Of a stretch of DNA of 64,000 bases, positions 53,067-62,169 are shown piece by piece. Numbering within the stretch: position 1 is the first letter of the stretch; each line of letters starts with the position of its first letter. The notes beneath the pieces were generated by a model. It was given only the letters and a program-made list of their open reading frames with translations, had not been told where the DNA came from and did no database searches. Source of the DNA: Microbacterium sp. SL75. Lineage in GTDB: Bacteria; Actinomycetota; Actinomycetes; Actinomycetales; Microbacteriaceae. The DNA is taken from the NCBI RefSeq assembly GCF_026625865.1, contig NZ_CP113067.1, forward strand, positions 2,790,001 through 2,854,000, read 5' to 3'. A program made the position numbers and the translations under genes.

Positions 53067-54116
53067 ATGTCGCGTGTCGTGAAGCTGGCCGTCATCCCCG
53101 GTGACGGCATCGGTCCCGAGGTCGTCGCCGAGGCCGTGAAGGTGCTCGACGCCGTCACCGCCGGATCCGACGTGTCGTTCGACAAGACGCCGTTCTCGCT
53201 GGGGGCCGGCCGCTTCCTCGAGACCGGAGACACTCTCACCGACGACGACCTCGCCGCGATCGCCGCACACGACGCGATCCTGCTCGGCGCCGTCGGGGGA
53301 GTGCCCGGCGACCCCCGCCTGAAAGACGCGAACATCGAGCGCGGCCTGCTGCTCAAACTCCGCTTCGAGCTCGAACACTACGTCAACCTGCGCCCGTCGA
53401 AGCTCTACCCGGGAGCCACCGGCCCGCTTGCGGAGCCGGGCGAGATCGACTTCGTCGTGGTGCGCGAAGGAACGGAAGGGCCGTACGTCGGCAACGGCGG
53501 ATCTATCCGCCGCGGCACGCCCCACGAGGTCGCGAACGAGACCTCGGTCAACACCGCCTACGGCGTCGAGCGCGTGGTCCGCTACGCCTTCGCTCTCGCC
53601 GAGCGCCGCCGCCACACGCTCACGCTCGTGCACAAGACGAATGTGCTCGTGCACGCGGGTGGCATGTGGAAGCGGATCGTGGATGCCGTGGCTTCCGAGT
53701 TCCCCGGGGTCGACGTAGACTACCTGCACGTCGACGCGGCAACCATCTTCCTGGTCACGAACCCGAGCCGCTTCGACGTGATCGTCACCGACAACCTCTT
53801 CGGCGACATCCTGACCGACCTGGCCGGCGCCGTCACCGGTGGCATCGGCCTCGCCGCTTCGGGCAACATCAACCCCGACGGCGCGTTCCCCTCGATGTTC
53901 GAGCCCGTGCACGGTTCGGCGCCCGACATCGCGGGAAGCCAAAAGGCCGACCCCACGGCCGCGATCCTCTCCGTCGCCCTCCTGCTCGACCACCTCGGGC
54001 TCACCGACGAGGCCGCCCGCGTGACCCGCGCGGTCGAGGACGACATCGCCAGCCGCGACGGGGTCCGCACCACCGCCCAGATCGGCGACGCCATCGCCGA
54101 GCGCGTCCAGGCGTAA
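53067..54116 (+). CDS. leuB: 3-isopropylmalate dehydrogenase
   Basis: The 349-residue enzyme oxidatively decarboxylates 3-isopropylmalate with NAD in leucine synthesis. It has [20 protein letters not shown] (N-terminal), [18 protein letters not shown] near residues 129-146, the metal-binding aspartate in [18 protein letters not shown] near 238-255 and [20 protein letters not shown] near 279-298, which sets NAD preference. It lies 24 bases after the efflux gene and 54 before ilvE; leuA and leuCD are not in the window. Confidence 0.95.
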   Translation: MSRVVKLAVIPGDGIGPEVVAEAVKVLDAVTAGSDVSFDKTPFSLGAGRFLETGDTLTDDDLAAIAAHDAILLGAVGGVPGDPRLKDANIERGLLLKLRFELEHYVNLRPSKLYPGATGPLAEPGEIDFVVVREGTEGPYVGNGGSIRRGTPHEVANETSVNTAYGVERVVRYAFALAERRRHTLTLVHKTNVLVHAGGMWKRIVDAVASEFPGVDVDYLHVDAATIFLVTNPSRFDVIVTDNLFGDILTDLAGAVTGGIGLAASGNINPDGAFPSMFEPVHGSAPDIAGSQKADPTAAILSVALLLDHLGLTDEAARVTRAVEDDIASRDGVRTTAQIGDAIAERVQA

Positions 54117-54170
54117 CCTGGACCGATCGGCGAGCATCGCCTCCGGCACTCGAGAAGCTTTGGACAACGA

Positions 54171-55277
54171 ATGACCACCATCGACACCGATCCCGACACC
54201 GGACTCGAGCCCCTCGAGTTCTCCGTCACGCGCAACCTCGCCGCCAAGAACGCGGCCGACCGCGACGCGATCCTCGCCAACCCCGGCTTCGGGCAGAGCT
54301 TCACCGACCACATGGTCGACATCTGCTGGTCGGTTCGCGGCGGCTGGCACCGCCCGCGCGTCTCGCCCTACGGTCCGATCTCGCTCGACCCCGCCGCGGC
54401 GGTGCTGCACTACGGCCAGGAGATCTTCGAGGGCATCAAGGCCTACCGCCACGCCGACGGCTCGGTTCACACCTTCCGCCCCGACCAGAACGGCCGCCGT
54501 CTGCAGCGTTCGGCCCGCCGACTCGCGCTCCCCGAGCTGCCGGTGCCGTACTTCCTGCAGTCGCTCAAGGAGCTCATCGCCCTCGACGGCGCGTGGGTCC
54601 CCTCGGGCGACGACCAGAGCCTGTATCTGCGCCCGTTCATGTTCGCGAAAGAGGCGTTCCTCGGCGTCCGCCCCGCGCACAAGGTCGCCTACTACCTGAT
54701 CGCCAGTCCCGCCGGCGCCTACTTCAAGGGCGGGGTGAAGCCCGTCTCGATCTGGCTCAGCGAGGACTACTCGCGTGCCGGTAAGGGCGGCACGGGTGCG
54801 GCCAAGACCGGCGGCAACTACGCCGCGAGTCTGCTTCCTCAGTCCGAGGCGTACGAGAACGAGTGCGACCAGGTCGTCTTCCTCGACCAGGACCGCAACG
54901 TCGAAGAGCTCGGCGGCATGAACGTCGTCTTCGTCTACAAGGACGGCACGATCGTCACACCGCAGTCCGACTCGATCCTCGAGGGAATCACGCGCGACTC
55001 GCTCCTGCAGCTCGCACGCGACCGCGGTCACCACGTTGTGGGACGCAACGTCTCGCTCGACGAGTGGCGCGAGGGAGTGGCATCCGGAGACATCGTCGAG
55101 GTGTTCGCGTGCGGCACCGCCGCGGTCGTCACCCCGATCGGCGTGCTCAAGGGTCGCGACTTCATCGACGAGCAGCCCACCGGCACGCTCGCGCTCGAAC
55201 TGCGCGAGGAACTCACGAACATCCAGTACGGCCGCGCCGAAGACAAGCACGGCTGGCTGTACCGCCTCGACGCATAA
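54171..55277 (+). CDS. ilvE: Branched-chain amino acid aminotransferase
   Basis: The 368-residue PLP enzyme makes or degrades valine, leucine and isoleucine by transfer from glutamate. The PLP lysine is Lys212 in GTGAAKTGGNYAAS. YGQEIFEGIKAYRHADGSV near residues 81-99 and ELGGMNVVFVYKDGTIVTPQ near 245-264 match fold-type IV transaminases of the long actinobacterial type. Its position next to leuB and near ilvBHCD completes the branched-chain set of the region. A repeat-packed spacer follows. Confidence 0.95.
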   Translation: MTTIDTDPDTGLEPLEFSVTRNLAAKNAADRDAILANPGFGQSFTDHMVDICWSVRGGWHRPRVSPYGPISLDPAAAVLHYGQEIFEGIKAYRHADGSVHTFRPDQNGRRLQRSARRLALPELPVPYFLQSLKELIALDGAWVPSGDDQSLYLRPFMFAKEAFLGVRPAHKVAYYLIASPAGAYFKGGVKPVSIWLSEDYSRAGKGGTGAAKTGGNYAASLLPQSEAYENECDQVVFLDQDRNVEELGGMNVVFVYKDGTIVTPQSDSILEGITRDSLLQLARDRGHHVVGRNVSLDEWREGVASGDIVEVFACGTAAVVTPIGVLKGRDFIDEQPTGTLALELREELTNIQYGRAEDKHGWLYRLDA

Positions 55278-55381
55278 GCGTCGCGCGGACGGAGGGGCTC
55301 CCGGACACCGGGGCCCCTCCGTCGTCTCCGCTCACCGTCCGCGACGGCGTGCGGTGAGGCCCTGTACCGGCAAGCGTGTAG

Positions 55382-55440
55382 AAACGCGCTCCGCGCTCAT
55401 AAACGCGTGGTGCGCGTGTTTCTGAGCGCGGAGCGCGTTT
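55382..55440. repeat. 18-bp perfect inverted repeat (AAACGCG family)
   Basis: AAACGCGCTCCGCGCTCA at 55382-55399 pairs with TGAGCGCGGAGCGCGTTT at 55423-55440. The centre holds a second weaker pair, AAACGCG against CGCGTGTTT. It may end ilvE transcription, but its arms are shared with the larger palindromic units that follow. Confidence 0.85.
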
Positions 55441-55451
55441 ATGCCCGGGGT

Positions 55452-55549
55452 GGCGGGGGAGCGGCCTCGGGTTCCACGCATAAACGCGATCTCCGACGGG
55501 AAACGCGTGGTGCGCGTGTTTCTGGGCGCGGATCGTGTTTATGCGTGGG
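55452..55549. repeat. Palindromic unit, copy A (about 98 bp)
   Basis: Begins GGCGGGGGAGCGG, has CATAAACGCGATC at 55479-55491 facing GATCGTGTTTATG at 55531-55543 (one mismatch), with an inner AAACGCG/CGCGTGTTT pair. It matches copy B, 303 bases downstream, with about five differences. Confidence 0.85.
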
Positions 55550-55564
55550 GTGGCGAGGCGCGGG

Positions 55565-55699
55565 GTTGTGCCTGGGGTGGCGGGACGCGGTGTTGTGCCT
55601 GGGGTGGCGGGACGCGGTGTTGTGCCTGGGGTGGCGGGACGCGGTGTTGTGCCTGGGGTGGCGGGACGCGGGGTTGTGCCTGGGGTGGCGGGACGCGGT
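55565..55699. repeat. 27-bp minisatellite, five copies
   Basis: The unit starts GTTGTGCCTGGGGTGG and ends CGGGACGCGGT; copies begin at 55565, 55592, 55619, 55646 and 55673 and differ only at the last base of the fourth. Degenerate partial copies flank the array (about 55543-55564 and 55700-55720). Confidence 0.95.
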
Positions 55700-55754
55700 G
55701 TTGTGCCCGAGGTAGCGGGCTCCGGCGCGGGTGTCGTGCGCCGAGCGTGGCGGC

Positions 55755-55852
55755 GGCGGGGGAGCGGCCTCGGGTTCCACTCATAAACGCGATCTGCGAC
55801 GGGAAACGCGTGGTGCGCGCGTTTCTGCGCGCGGATCGCGTTTATGCGTGGG
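55755..55852. repeat. Palindromic unit, copy B (about 98 bp)
   Basis: As copy A, but its outer arms are exact: CATAAACGCGATC at 55782-55794 and GATCGCGTTTATG at 55834-55846. The differences from copy A include a change that restores pairing, suggesting the hairpin itself is maintained. Confidence 0.85.
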
Positions 55853-55937
55853 TGAGCGGCGTCACGCCGGGCGCGCGTGCGGCGGCCGAGCGCGAGTGAG
55901 GCCTCGGCGGACCCGGTGCGATGTCGGGGGCCGCGGA

Positions 55938-55943
55938 TAGGCT
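55938..55943 (+). promoter_or_regulatory. Probable -10 hexamer TAGGCT of the FAH-family gene
   Basis: TAGGCT ends 6 bases before the GTG start at 55950, the leaderless layout repeated in the window. Confidence 0.5.
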
Positions 55944-55949
55944 GGCTCC

Positions 55950-56717
55950 GTGAAGATCGCTCGATTCAGCTATCAGGATGCCATTCGCTACGGAATCGTC
56001 GACGAGGGCGAGCTCGTGGTCCTCGCCGGAGACCCGATGTTCGCCGGGTTCGACACGACGGGCGAGCGCGTGCCTCTGGCCGACGTGGTCCTGCTCGCGC
56101 CGGTAATCCCGCGTTCGAAGGTCGTCTGCATCGGCAAGAATTACCACGATCACGCCGCGGAGATGGGTGGCGAGGCGCCGGCCGAACCGCTGATGTTCCT
56201 CAAGCCGAACACGTCGGTCGTCGGCCCGGACGACGTCATCGTGCGCCCCACGAGCCTGAGCTCGCACACCGACTACGAGGGCGAGCTCGCCGTCGTGATC
56301 GGCCGCATCGCGAAGAACGTTCCCGCCGAGCGCGCGAGCGGCTACATCTTCGGCTACACGGTCGCCAACGACATCACGGCACGCGATCTGCAGCGCACCG
56401 ACGGCCAATGGTCGCGCGCAAAGGGCTTCGACACCTTCTGCCCCGTGGGCCCGGTGATCGAGACCGACCTCGACCTCGACGCGGCCCGGATCACGACGCG
56501 CGTCAACGGCGAGGTGCGTCAGCAGGGCCCGGTCTCCGACATGATCCACGGCATCGGCGCGCTCGTCGCCTACGCCTCCGCGGTGTTCACGCTCCTCCCC
56601 GGCGACCTCATCCTCACGGGCACGCCGGCCGGCGTCGGTCCGTTCGAAGCGGGCGACACTATTGAGGTCGAGGTGAGTGGCATCGGCATTCTGCGCAACA
56701 CGGCGCGCGATGCCTGA
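55950..56717 (+). CDS. Fumarylacetoacetate hydrolase family protein
   Basis: The 255-residue protein has the FAH fold: KVVCIGKNYHDHAAEMGGEA near residues 57-76, DYEGELAVVIGRIAKNVPAE with the metal-binding glutamates near 108-127, GYTVANDITARDLQ and GDLILTGTPAGVGPFEAGD. Family members include acylpyruvases, oxaloacetate decarboxylases and 2-hydroxyhepta-diene-dioate isomerases; substrate cannot be fixed here. GTG start with TAGGCT just upstream. An MFS gene begins 8 bases before its end. Confidence 0.88.
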   Translation: MKIARFSYQDAIRYGIVDEGELVVLAGDPMFAGFDTTGERVPLADVVLLAPVIPRSKVVCIGKNYHDHAAEMGGEAPAEPLMFLKPNTSVVGPDDVIVRPTSLSSHTDYEGELAVVIGRIAKNVPAERASGYIFGYTVANDITARDLQRTDGQWSRAKGFDTFCPVGPVIETDLDLDAARITTRVNGEVRQQGPVSDMIHGIGALVAYASAVFTLLPGDLILTGTPAGVGPFEAGDTIEVEVSGIGILRNTARDA

Positions 56718-57975
56718 TTCCCGTGTGGCGGCGGGGGCGGTGCTCACCGAGCGCGACCTCGCCGTCACGCAGCGCCGCACGGTCTGCGTGCTGGCAGCGG
56801 GGCAGGTGCTCACGGGCGTCGCCTTCGGGGCGACCCTCTCGCTCGGAGCGCTCCTCGCCGCCGACCTGTCGGGGCAGGAGGCCCTTTCGGGCCTGGCCAC
56901 GGCCTCGGTCACGCTGGGTGCGGCCCTCACGGCGATCCCGCTCGCCCGGCTGGCCGGTCGTCGAGGCCGCCGGGTGGCGCTCACCACGGGCAACGTCGCG
57001 GCCCTGGTCGGCATCGCCGTGGTCATCGCGGCCGCCGCACTCCGGCTCTTCCCCCTGCTGCTGGTGGGGATCGCGCTCATCGGCGCGGGGAACGCCGCGA
57101 CCCTGCAGTCGCGTTTCGCCGCCACCGACCTCGCCCGCACCGCCCGCCGCGGGCGTGACCTGGCCACGGTGGTCTGGGCCACCACGATCGGCGGAGTGGT
57201 CGGCCCCCTGTTGCTCGCGCCCGGCGAGCTCATCGGAGCCAGCGTCGGGATGCCGCGCCTGACCGGCGCCTACCTCTTCTCGTTCGCCGCCCAGGTCTGC
57301 GCCTTCGCGTTGTACGTGCTCGTCCTGCGGCCCGACCCGCTGTTGCTGGCCCAACGTCTGGAACGGGACGCCTCGGCATCCGTCACCGCTTCCGCACCGC
57401 AGGCGGATCGACCGGGTCTCGCGCGCTTCGCGATACTGGCCGTCGCGGCGTCGCACGTGACCATGGCCTCGGTCATGGCGATGACTCCGGTGCACCTCTC
57501 GCACATCGTCGCTCCGGATGCCGTGACCTTCGCCGTCGGCATCACGATCGCCGCACACGTGTTCGGGATGTACGGCCTCTCACCCGTGTTCGGTGCTCTG
57601 GCCGATCGTCTCGGCCGCATCGGCGTGATCGTCCTCGGTCAGGTGCTGCTCGCGGCGTCGCTGGCGGTTGCGGCGACCCTGCCCGACTCGCAGGCCGGTG
57701 TGCTCGTCGCCCTCGTGCTGCTCGGCCTCGGGTGGAGCGCGGCGACCGTCTCGGGATCGGCGCTGCTCACCGAGGCGACGCCTCTCGCGCTTCGCCCGCG
57801 CCGTCAGGGCCGCAGCGACACGCTCATGACGGCCTGTGCGGCCGTGGGCTCGGTGCTGGCCGGCCTGGTCCTCGGGGCGGTCGGCTACGAGGGTCTGGCG
57901 CTCTGGGCGCTAGTCCCGGTCGCCGCCGTCTGCGTGGGCGCGGTCGTGGTCGGTAGAAGCCGCGCCTCGGCATGA
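56710..57975 (+). CDS. MFS transporter
   Basis: The 421-residue protein has 12 hydrophobic helices. Its helix 2-3 loop reads ARLAGRRGRRVALTTGNVAA near residues 78-97 and the later half has YGLSPVFGALADRLGRIGVI near 278-297, the duplicated motif A of MFS proteins. The ATG at 56710 overlaps the end of the FAH gene by 8 bases, so the two are coupled and the transporter may move the hydrolase's substrate or product. No regulator is linked. Confidence 0.85.
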   Translation: MPDSRVAAGAVLTERDLAVTQRRTVCVLAAGQVLTGVAFGATLSLGALLAADLSGQEALSGLATASVTLGAALTAIPLARLAGRRGRRVALTTGNVAALVGIAVVIAAAALRLFPLLLVGIALIGAGNAATLQSRFAATDLARTARRGRDLATVVWATTIGGVVGPLLLAPGELIGASVGMPRLTGAYLFSFAAQVCAFALYVLVLRPDPLLLAQRLERDASASVTASAPQADRPGLARFAILAVAASHVTMASVMAMTPVHLSHIVAPDAVTFAVGITIAAHVFGMYGLSPVFGALADRLGRIGVIVLGQVLLAASLAVAATLPDSQAGVLVALVLLGLGWSAATVSGSALLTEATPLALRPRRQGRSDTLMTACAAVGSVLAGLVLGAVGYEGLALWALVPVAAVCVGAVVVGRSRASA

Positions 57976-58048
57976 GCCTCGCGAAGAAGTCGGCGGTTCC
58001 GCGCAGGGCTGCTGCCGGCGCCCCTCACCGACGGCGGCCCGGGGCGGC

Positions 58049-59137
58049 TCAGATCGCGTAGACCAGGCCGTCGAACGCCGACAGGTCCTCGTCGCCACGC
58101 ACACCGAGTGCGTGCAGCGCCCGGTCGACGTCGAGCTCGTCGTTGAAGACGTGGAACGCCACGCGGGCGCGACCCGCGCGGCCCGACGCCGTGATCCCGT
58201 GGGCAGTGAGCTGAGCGAGCGCTTCGCCCGTGGCATCCGGCCAGGTGACGATCGCCGAGGGACGCTCGGGGTGTTCGAGTCCGAGGCCGTCGCGGAAGCG
58301 CGCCGCCAGGCCCGTCACGTGTGCGTAGGTCGCGGTGATGTCGGCGTCGGCGAAGAGAGCCAGGGCGGGGGCTGCCCCGACGAACGCCTGCCAGGCGGGC
58401 GAGACATCGAACCGGCGGGCATCGGCGGCGAGCGTTCCCCCGGTGCCGTAGCACGACGACCACGGGTCGTCGCCGGAGTACCAGCCGGCCTGAACGGGAC
58501 GGATCTCGCCCGCGAACGCGGGCGAGAGAGTGAGGAACGACACCGCGCGCGGGCAGCAGAGCCACTTGTAGGCGTGGCAGACGGTCGCATCGAACATCGT
58601 CGCGTCGACGGGAAGCCACCCGGCGGCCTGGGTGAGGTCGCAGAGCGTGCGGGCGCCGGCACGGGCGGCCGCGGCGGCGATGCCCGCGGCATCCGCGACC
58701 TCTCCGGTCGCCGACTGCACGAGCGAGAACGCGACGAGCCACGTGTCGGGAGAGATCGCGGCGGCCAGCTCCTGCAAGGGGGCGGTGCGCAGGCGCACGC
58801 CTCGACCCGCGTGAGCGAAGGGGGCGACGAGAGACGAGAAGTCCCCCTCGGCGCAGAGCACCTCGGCGCCGTCCGGCACCGATGCGGCGAGGAGCGAGAC
58901 CTGCACCGACGTCTGTGAGCCGATCGCGACGTCACCGACCGGGCAGCTCACGAGGTGCGCGTACGAGGCCCGGGCCTGTTCGACGGCCTGCGACGCGGCG
59001 ACGACATCGGGGCGTCCGGATGCCGCGGACTCGAGGTCGGCGCGGACCGCGGCCACCGTGGCGCGCGAGGGCAGGCCGAGGGTGCAGGCCGCGAGGTAGT
59101 CGCGGCCACCGGCGAAGTGCGAGGCGAGGCTGCTCAT
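58049..59137 (-). CDS. Aminotransferase class V (kynureninase-like) PLP protein
   Basis: The 362-residue protein belongs to PLP fold-type I. The PLP-binding aspartate and histidine region is ARTLCDLTQAAGWLPVDATM, and the lysine lies in VCHAYKWLCCPRAVSFL near residues 185-200. The C-terminal small domain has RVAFHVFNDELDVDRALHAL. The N-terminus FAGGRDYLAACTLGLPSRAT resembles kynureninases and cysteine-desulfurase-like enzymes; activity is not certain. Start is the ATG at 59137. It is divergent from a LysR gene 80 bases away, which probably controls it. Confidence 0.8.
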   Translation of the reverse strand: MSSLASHFAGGRDYLAACTLGLPSRATVAAVRADLESAASGRPDVVAASQAVEQARASYAHLVSCPVGDVAIGSQTSVQVSLLAASVPDGAEVLCAEGDFSSLVAPFAHAGRGVRLRTAPLQELAAAISPDTWLVAFSLVQSATGEVADAAGIAAAAARAGARTLCDLTQAAGWLPVDATMFDATVCHAYKWLCCPRAVSFLTLSPAFAGEIRPVQAGWYSGDDPWSSCYGTGGTLAADARRFDVSPAWQAFVGAAPALALFADADITATYAHVTGLAARFRDGLGLEHPERPSAIVTWPDATGEALAQLTAHGITASGRAGRARVAFHVFNDELDVDRALHALGVRGDEDLSAFDGLVYAI

Positions 59138-59217
59138 GAAACCAGGATCGCCTCGCGCCTGACATTGCACTAGAACAGGTGTTGCATGAGAACCATCACC
59201 TCTGCTTATGTGTGGGA

Positions 59218-60180
59218 ATGGCCGAGATCGACGACTCCCTCGACGCGAACGCCCTGCGGGTGGTCAAGGCCATCGCCGACACCGGTTCGATCACCGCCGC
59301 TGCCCGAGCGCTCGGTTACAGTCAACCCGCGGTGAGCCAACAGCTTCGCCGCCTCGAAAGGCGCGCCGGGATGCCGATCGTCGAGCGTGTCGGTCGAGGC
59401 GTGCGTCTCACCGAGGCGGGGTCGATTCTCGCCCGTCACGCGGCCGCCGTCACCACGGCGCTCGACGCCGCCGCCGGAGACCTGGCCGAGCTGCGTGGTC
59501 TGCGGGCCGGTCGCGTACGGATCGCCGCCTTCCCGTCGGCGTCGTCGACGGTCGTTCCGCGCGTCATCGCCGCCGTGACCGCTCGCCGGCCGGGTGTGTC
59601 CATCAGCTTCGTCGAGGCCGAGCCGCCCGAGGCCATCGCCGCCGTGCGCGAGAATCGCGCCGACATCGCGCTCATCTACAGCTATCCGGGCGATCGACGC
59701 GAACACCTGGAGTCGGCGGCATCCGGACTCTCGTCCCGACTCATCGGGGACGACGACACGGTGGTGGTCGTGCCCACGGACCACCCCGCGGCCGCCCACG
59801 ACCCCATCGACCTCTCGCAACTCGCGGGGGAGCGGTGGATCGCGGGGTGCCCGCAGTGCCGCGGCCATCTGCTCGAGGCGTGCGGACGCTCGGGGTTCAC
59901 CCCCGACATCGCTTTCGAGACCGACAACTTCATCGCCGTCGAGAACCTCGTCGCCCAGGGGGTGGGCATGGCGATCCTGCCGCGAATGGCCGTGGCATCC
60001 CTCCCGATGCTTTCGGGCATCGCGGCGCCGCGGCTGCCCGCCGCCGAAGCGCGGACCCTGCACGTGATCACCGCTCGGGGCGCCGAGCACGTGCCCGCGG
60101 TCGGAGCCGCACTCGAGGTCATGGGCGAGGTCCTGGCCGATCATCTGCGGCACTCGGGAAGCTCCACCGCCCGCCGATAG
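59218..60180 (+). CDS. LysR-family transcriptional regulator
   Basis: The 320-residue protein has an N-terminal LysR winged helix, [20 protein letters not shown] near residues 22-41 with [10 protein letters not shown] following. A periplasmic-binding-like effector domain (about 90-310) has [14 protein letters not shown] and [16 protein letters not shown]. The ATG at 59218 fits the usual start. The 80-base gap to the divergent aminotransferase gene contains TTGCA at 59165 and 59182, part of TGCAC-N8-GTG, a possible LysR site. It likely regulates that gene in response to a metabolite. Confidence 0.88.
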   Translation: MAEIDDSLDANALRVVKAIADTGSITAAARALGYSQPAVSQQLRRLERRAGMPIVERVGRGVRLTEAGSILARHAAAVTTALDAAAGDLAELRGLRAGRVRIAAFPSASSTVVPRVIAAVTARRPGVSISFVEAEPPEAIAAVRENRADIALIYSYPGDRREHLESAASGLSSRLIGDDDTVVVVPTDHPAAAHDPIDLSQLAGERWIAGCPQCRGHLLEACGRSGFTPDIAFETDNFIAVENLVAQGVGMAILPRMAVASLPMLSGIAAPRLPAAEARTLHVITARGAEHVPAVGAALEVMGEVLADHLRHSGSSTARR

Positions 60181-60183
60181 GAT
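60178..60183 (+). promoter_or_regulatory. Possible -10 hexamer TAGGAT of gltX
   Basis: TAGGAT overlaps the lysR stop codon and ends 7 bases before the gltX ATG, matching the leaderless pattern; read-through from lysR is equally possible. Confidence 0.35.
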
Positions 60184-60190
60184 CAAGGGG

Positions 60191-61699
60191 ATGTCTGCCA
60201 CGCCCGATCCCCGCACCACGACCGCCACCGGCGCCGACGTTCGCGTCCGCTTCTGCCCCTCACCAACGGGGTTGCCGCACGTCGGTCTCATCCGCACCGT
60301 CCTGTTCAACTGGGCCTACGCCCGGCACAACGGCGGCAAGCTCGTCTTCCGTATCGAAGACACCGACGCCGCGCGCGACAGCGAAGAGAGCTACCAGCAG
60401 CTCCTCGAGGCACTGCGGTGGATGAACATCGACTGGGACGAAGGCGTCGAGGTCGGCGGCCCGCACGCGCCGTACCGGCAGTCGCAGCGCCACGAGATCT
60501 ACCGGGAGGTACTCGACAAGCTCATCGCCGCGGGAGCGGTGTACGAGAGCTACTCCACCGCCGAAGAGATCGACGCGCGCAACGAGGCCAACGGCCGCGC
60601 CAAGCAGCTCGGCTACGACAACTACGACCGCGACCTCACGGACGAGCAGAAGGCCGTCTTCCGTGCCGAGGGGCGCGAGCCCGCGTGGCGCGTGCGCGTT
60701 CCCGACGAGGACCTCACCTTCGTCGACCTGATCCGCGGCGAGGTGACCTTCCCCGCCGGATCGTTCCCCGACTTCGTCATCGTGCGCGCCGGGGGGATTC
60801 CGCTCTACACCTTCGTGAACCCGGTCGACGACGCGCTCATGGGCATCACCCACGTGATCCGCGGCGAAGACCTCATGCCCTCCACAGCCCGCCAGCTGGC
60901 GCTCTACCGCGCGCTGCTCGATGCCGGCGTCACCGATTACATGCCGCGATTCGGCCACATGCCGCTCGTGCTCGGCGAGACCGGCAACAAGAAGCTGTCC
61001 AAGCGCGACCCTCAGGCCGATCTCTTCCTGCAGCGCGAGAAGGGCTTCATCCATGAGGGGCTGCTGAACTACCTCTCGCTTCTCGGCTGGTCGCTCTCGG
61101 CCGACCGTGACGTGTTCTCGCTCGACGAGATGATCGCCGCCTTCGACATCGCCGACGTGAACCCCAACCCTGCGCGCTTCGACCAGAAGAAGGCCGAGGC
61201 CATCAACGGCGATCACATCCGCATGCTGGATGCCGCAGACTTCGCGGCCCGCATCGTCCCCTACCTCGCGGGTGCGGGTTACATCGCCGAGCAGCCGAGC
61301 GACGAGCACCGCGCGATCATCGCCCAGGCGGCGCCGCTCGTCCAGGAGCGCGTGCAGCTGCTGGGGGAGGTGCCGGGCATGCTCGGCTTCCTCTTCGTCT
61401 CGGACGTCGACTACGCCGAGGACGCACTCAAGGGCCTTCCCGCGAACGCGCCCGAGGTGCTCGCGGCATCCGTCCGCGCTCTTGAGGGCGTCGACGACTT
61501 CACCGCCGCCGCGGTGCAGGAGGCCCTGTCGGGCGCCCTGGTCGACGACCTGGGGCTCAAGCCGCGTGTCGCCTACGGCCCGCCCCGCGTCGCCCTCACC
61601 GGCCGCCGCATCTCGCCGCCGTTGTTCGAGTCGATGGAGCTGCTCGGCAAGGCCGAGTCGATCCGTCGCCTCGAGGCGCTGGCGGCGCACCTGGGCTGA
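60191..61699 (+). CDS. gltX: Glutamate--tRNA ligase
   Basis: The 502-residue class I synthetase charges tRNA-Glu (and perhaps tRNA-Gln, if the amidotransferase route is used). The HIGH-like motif is [20 protein letters not shown] near residues 22-41, and the KMSKS counterpart is [20 protein letters not shown] near 267-286. The C-terminal anticodon-binding helical domain ends in [17 protein letters not shown]. It lies directly after the lysR gene; a tRNA-Gln gene follows about 285 bases downstream. Confidence 0.97.
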   Translation: MSATPDPRTTTATGADVRVRFCPSPTGLPHVGLIRTVLFNWAYARHNGGKLVFRIEDTDAARDSEESYQQLLEALRWMNIDWDEGVEVGGPHAPYRQSQRHEIYREVLDKLIAAGAVYESYSTAEEIDARNEANGRAKQLGYDNYDRDLTDEQKAVFRAEGREPAWRVRVPDEDLTFVDLIRGEVTFPAGSFPDFVIVRAGGIPLYTFVNPVDDALMGITHVIRGEDLMPSTARQLALYRALLDAGVTDYMPRFGHMPLVLGETGNKKLSKRDPQADLFLQREKGFIHEGLLNYLSLLGWSLSADRDVFSLDEMIAAFDIADVNPNPARFDQKKAEAINGDHIRMLDAADFAARIVPYLAGAGYIAEQPSDEHRAIIAQAAPLVQERVQLLGEVPGMLGFLFVSDVDYAEDALKGLPANAPEVLAASVRALEGVDDFTAAAVQEALSGALVDDLGLKPRVAYGPPRVALTGRRISPPLFESMELLGKAESIRRLEALAAHLG

Positions 61700-61985
61700 G
61701 ACGCTCGACCTCGATCCCCGTGGCCTCGTCGGCCGCGGGTATCGCCGCTATGGGCGCCGTGCGCGGGGAAGGGTCGACAAGCAGCACGGAACGCGCAGAG
61801 CGGGATGCGTCTCCGGCGTTCCCGCGCGAAATTCGCGAGGTTCGTTCGCGTGCGCGAGTCCGTCTCGTGGCCCGAACCTCGAGCCCCGGGACGCGCCCGG
61901 GACGCGTGGCGCGGGGCTCTGGTTTGGCGCTGGGCCCGGTCTCGCGTAAGCTTGATCCTCGGCACGAGTTACGGCTCGAAGCCAT

Positions 61986-62057
61986 TGGGGTATGGTGTAA
62001 TTGGCAACACGGCGGTTTCTGGTTCCGTTGTTCTTGGTTCGAGTCCAGGTACCCCAG
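61986..62057 (+). tRNA. tRNA-Gln (anticodon CUG)
   Basis: TGGGGTA pairs with TACCCCA, and the anticodon loop TTCTGGT gives CTG. The T-arm TTGGTTCGAGTCCAG is normal and the discriminator is G. One T-T mismatch closes the anticodon stem. TTGGCG at about 61924 and TAAGCT at 61947 form a likely promoter. Confidence 0.92.
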
Positions 62058-62064
62058 CTTCGTG

Positions 62065-62100
62065 AAAAGGCCCGATGATCTCTGAGATCTCGGGCCTTTC
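62065..62100 (+). terminator. Terminator after tRNA-Gln
   Basis: AAAGGCCCGA at 62066-62075 pairs with TCGGGCCTTT at 62090-62099, with an inner GATCTC/GAGATC stem. Confidence 0.9.
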
Positions 62101-62157
62101 GCCTATCCCCGTCACGGCACGGCAGACGGTCGGGAGAGCCCGTTCCGAGGCGAACCG

Positions 62158-62163
62158 TAGGAT
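62158..62163 (+). promoter_or_regulatory. Probable -10 hexamer TAGGAT of the esterase gene
   Basis: TAGGAT ends 6 bases before the ATG at 62170, without a ribosome-binding site between. Confidence 0.45.
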
Positions 62164-62169
62164 GGCCCG

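Larger units (their letters stand above)
55278..55949. other. Repeat-packed gene-free region after ilvE
   Basis: About 670 bases holding an 18-bp inverted repeat, two copies of a roughly 98-bp palindromic unit, and five exact copies of a 27-bp unit between them, all listed separately. Frames are open for several hundred bases in most directions because 27 is a multiple of three and the unit lacks stops; they are not credible genes. Confidence 0.75.

Noticed and set aside
51468..55250. A 1260-residue open frame on the reverse strand opposite the efflux, leuB and ilvE genes
   Set aside because: It is antisense to three well-supported genes; its composition is the usual shadow of GC-biased codons.
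55565..55852. Possible CRISPR array
   Set aside because: The 27-bp units are directly adjacent with no variable spacers, and no cas genes are in the window.
55407..55899. Forward frames encoding glycine-rich repeats (CAWGGGTR type) in the ilvE-FAH spacer
   Set aside because: They arise because the 27-bp unit has no stops; other frames are equally open and no ribosome-binding site or family is seen.
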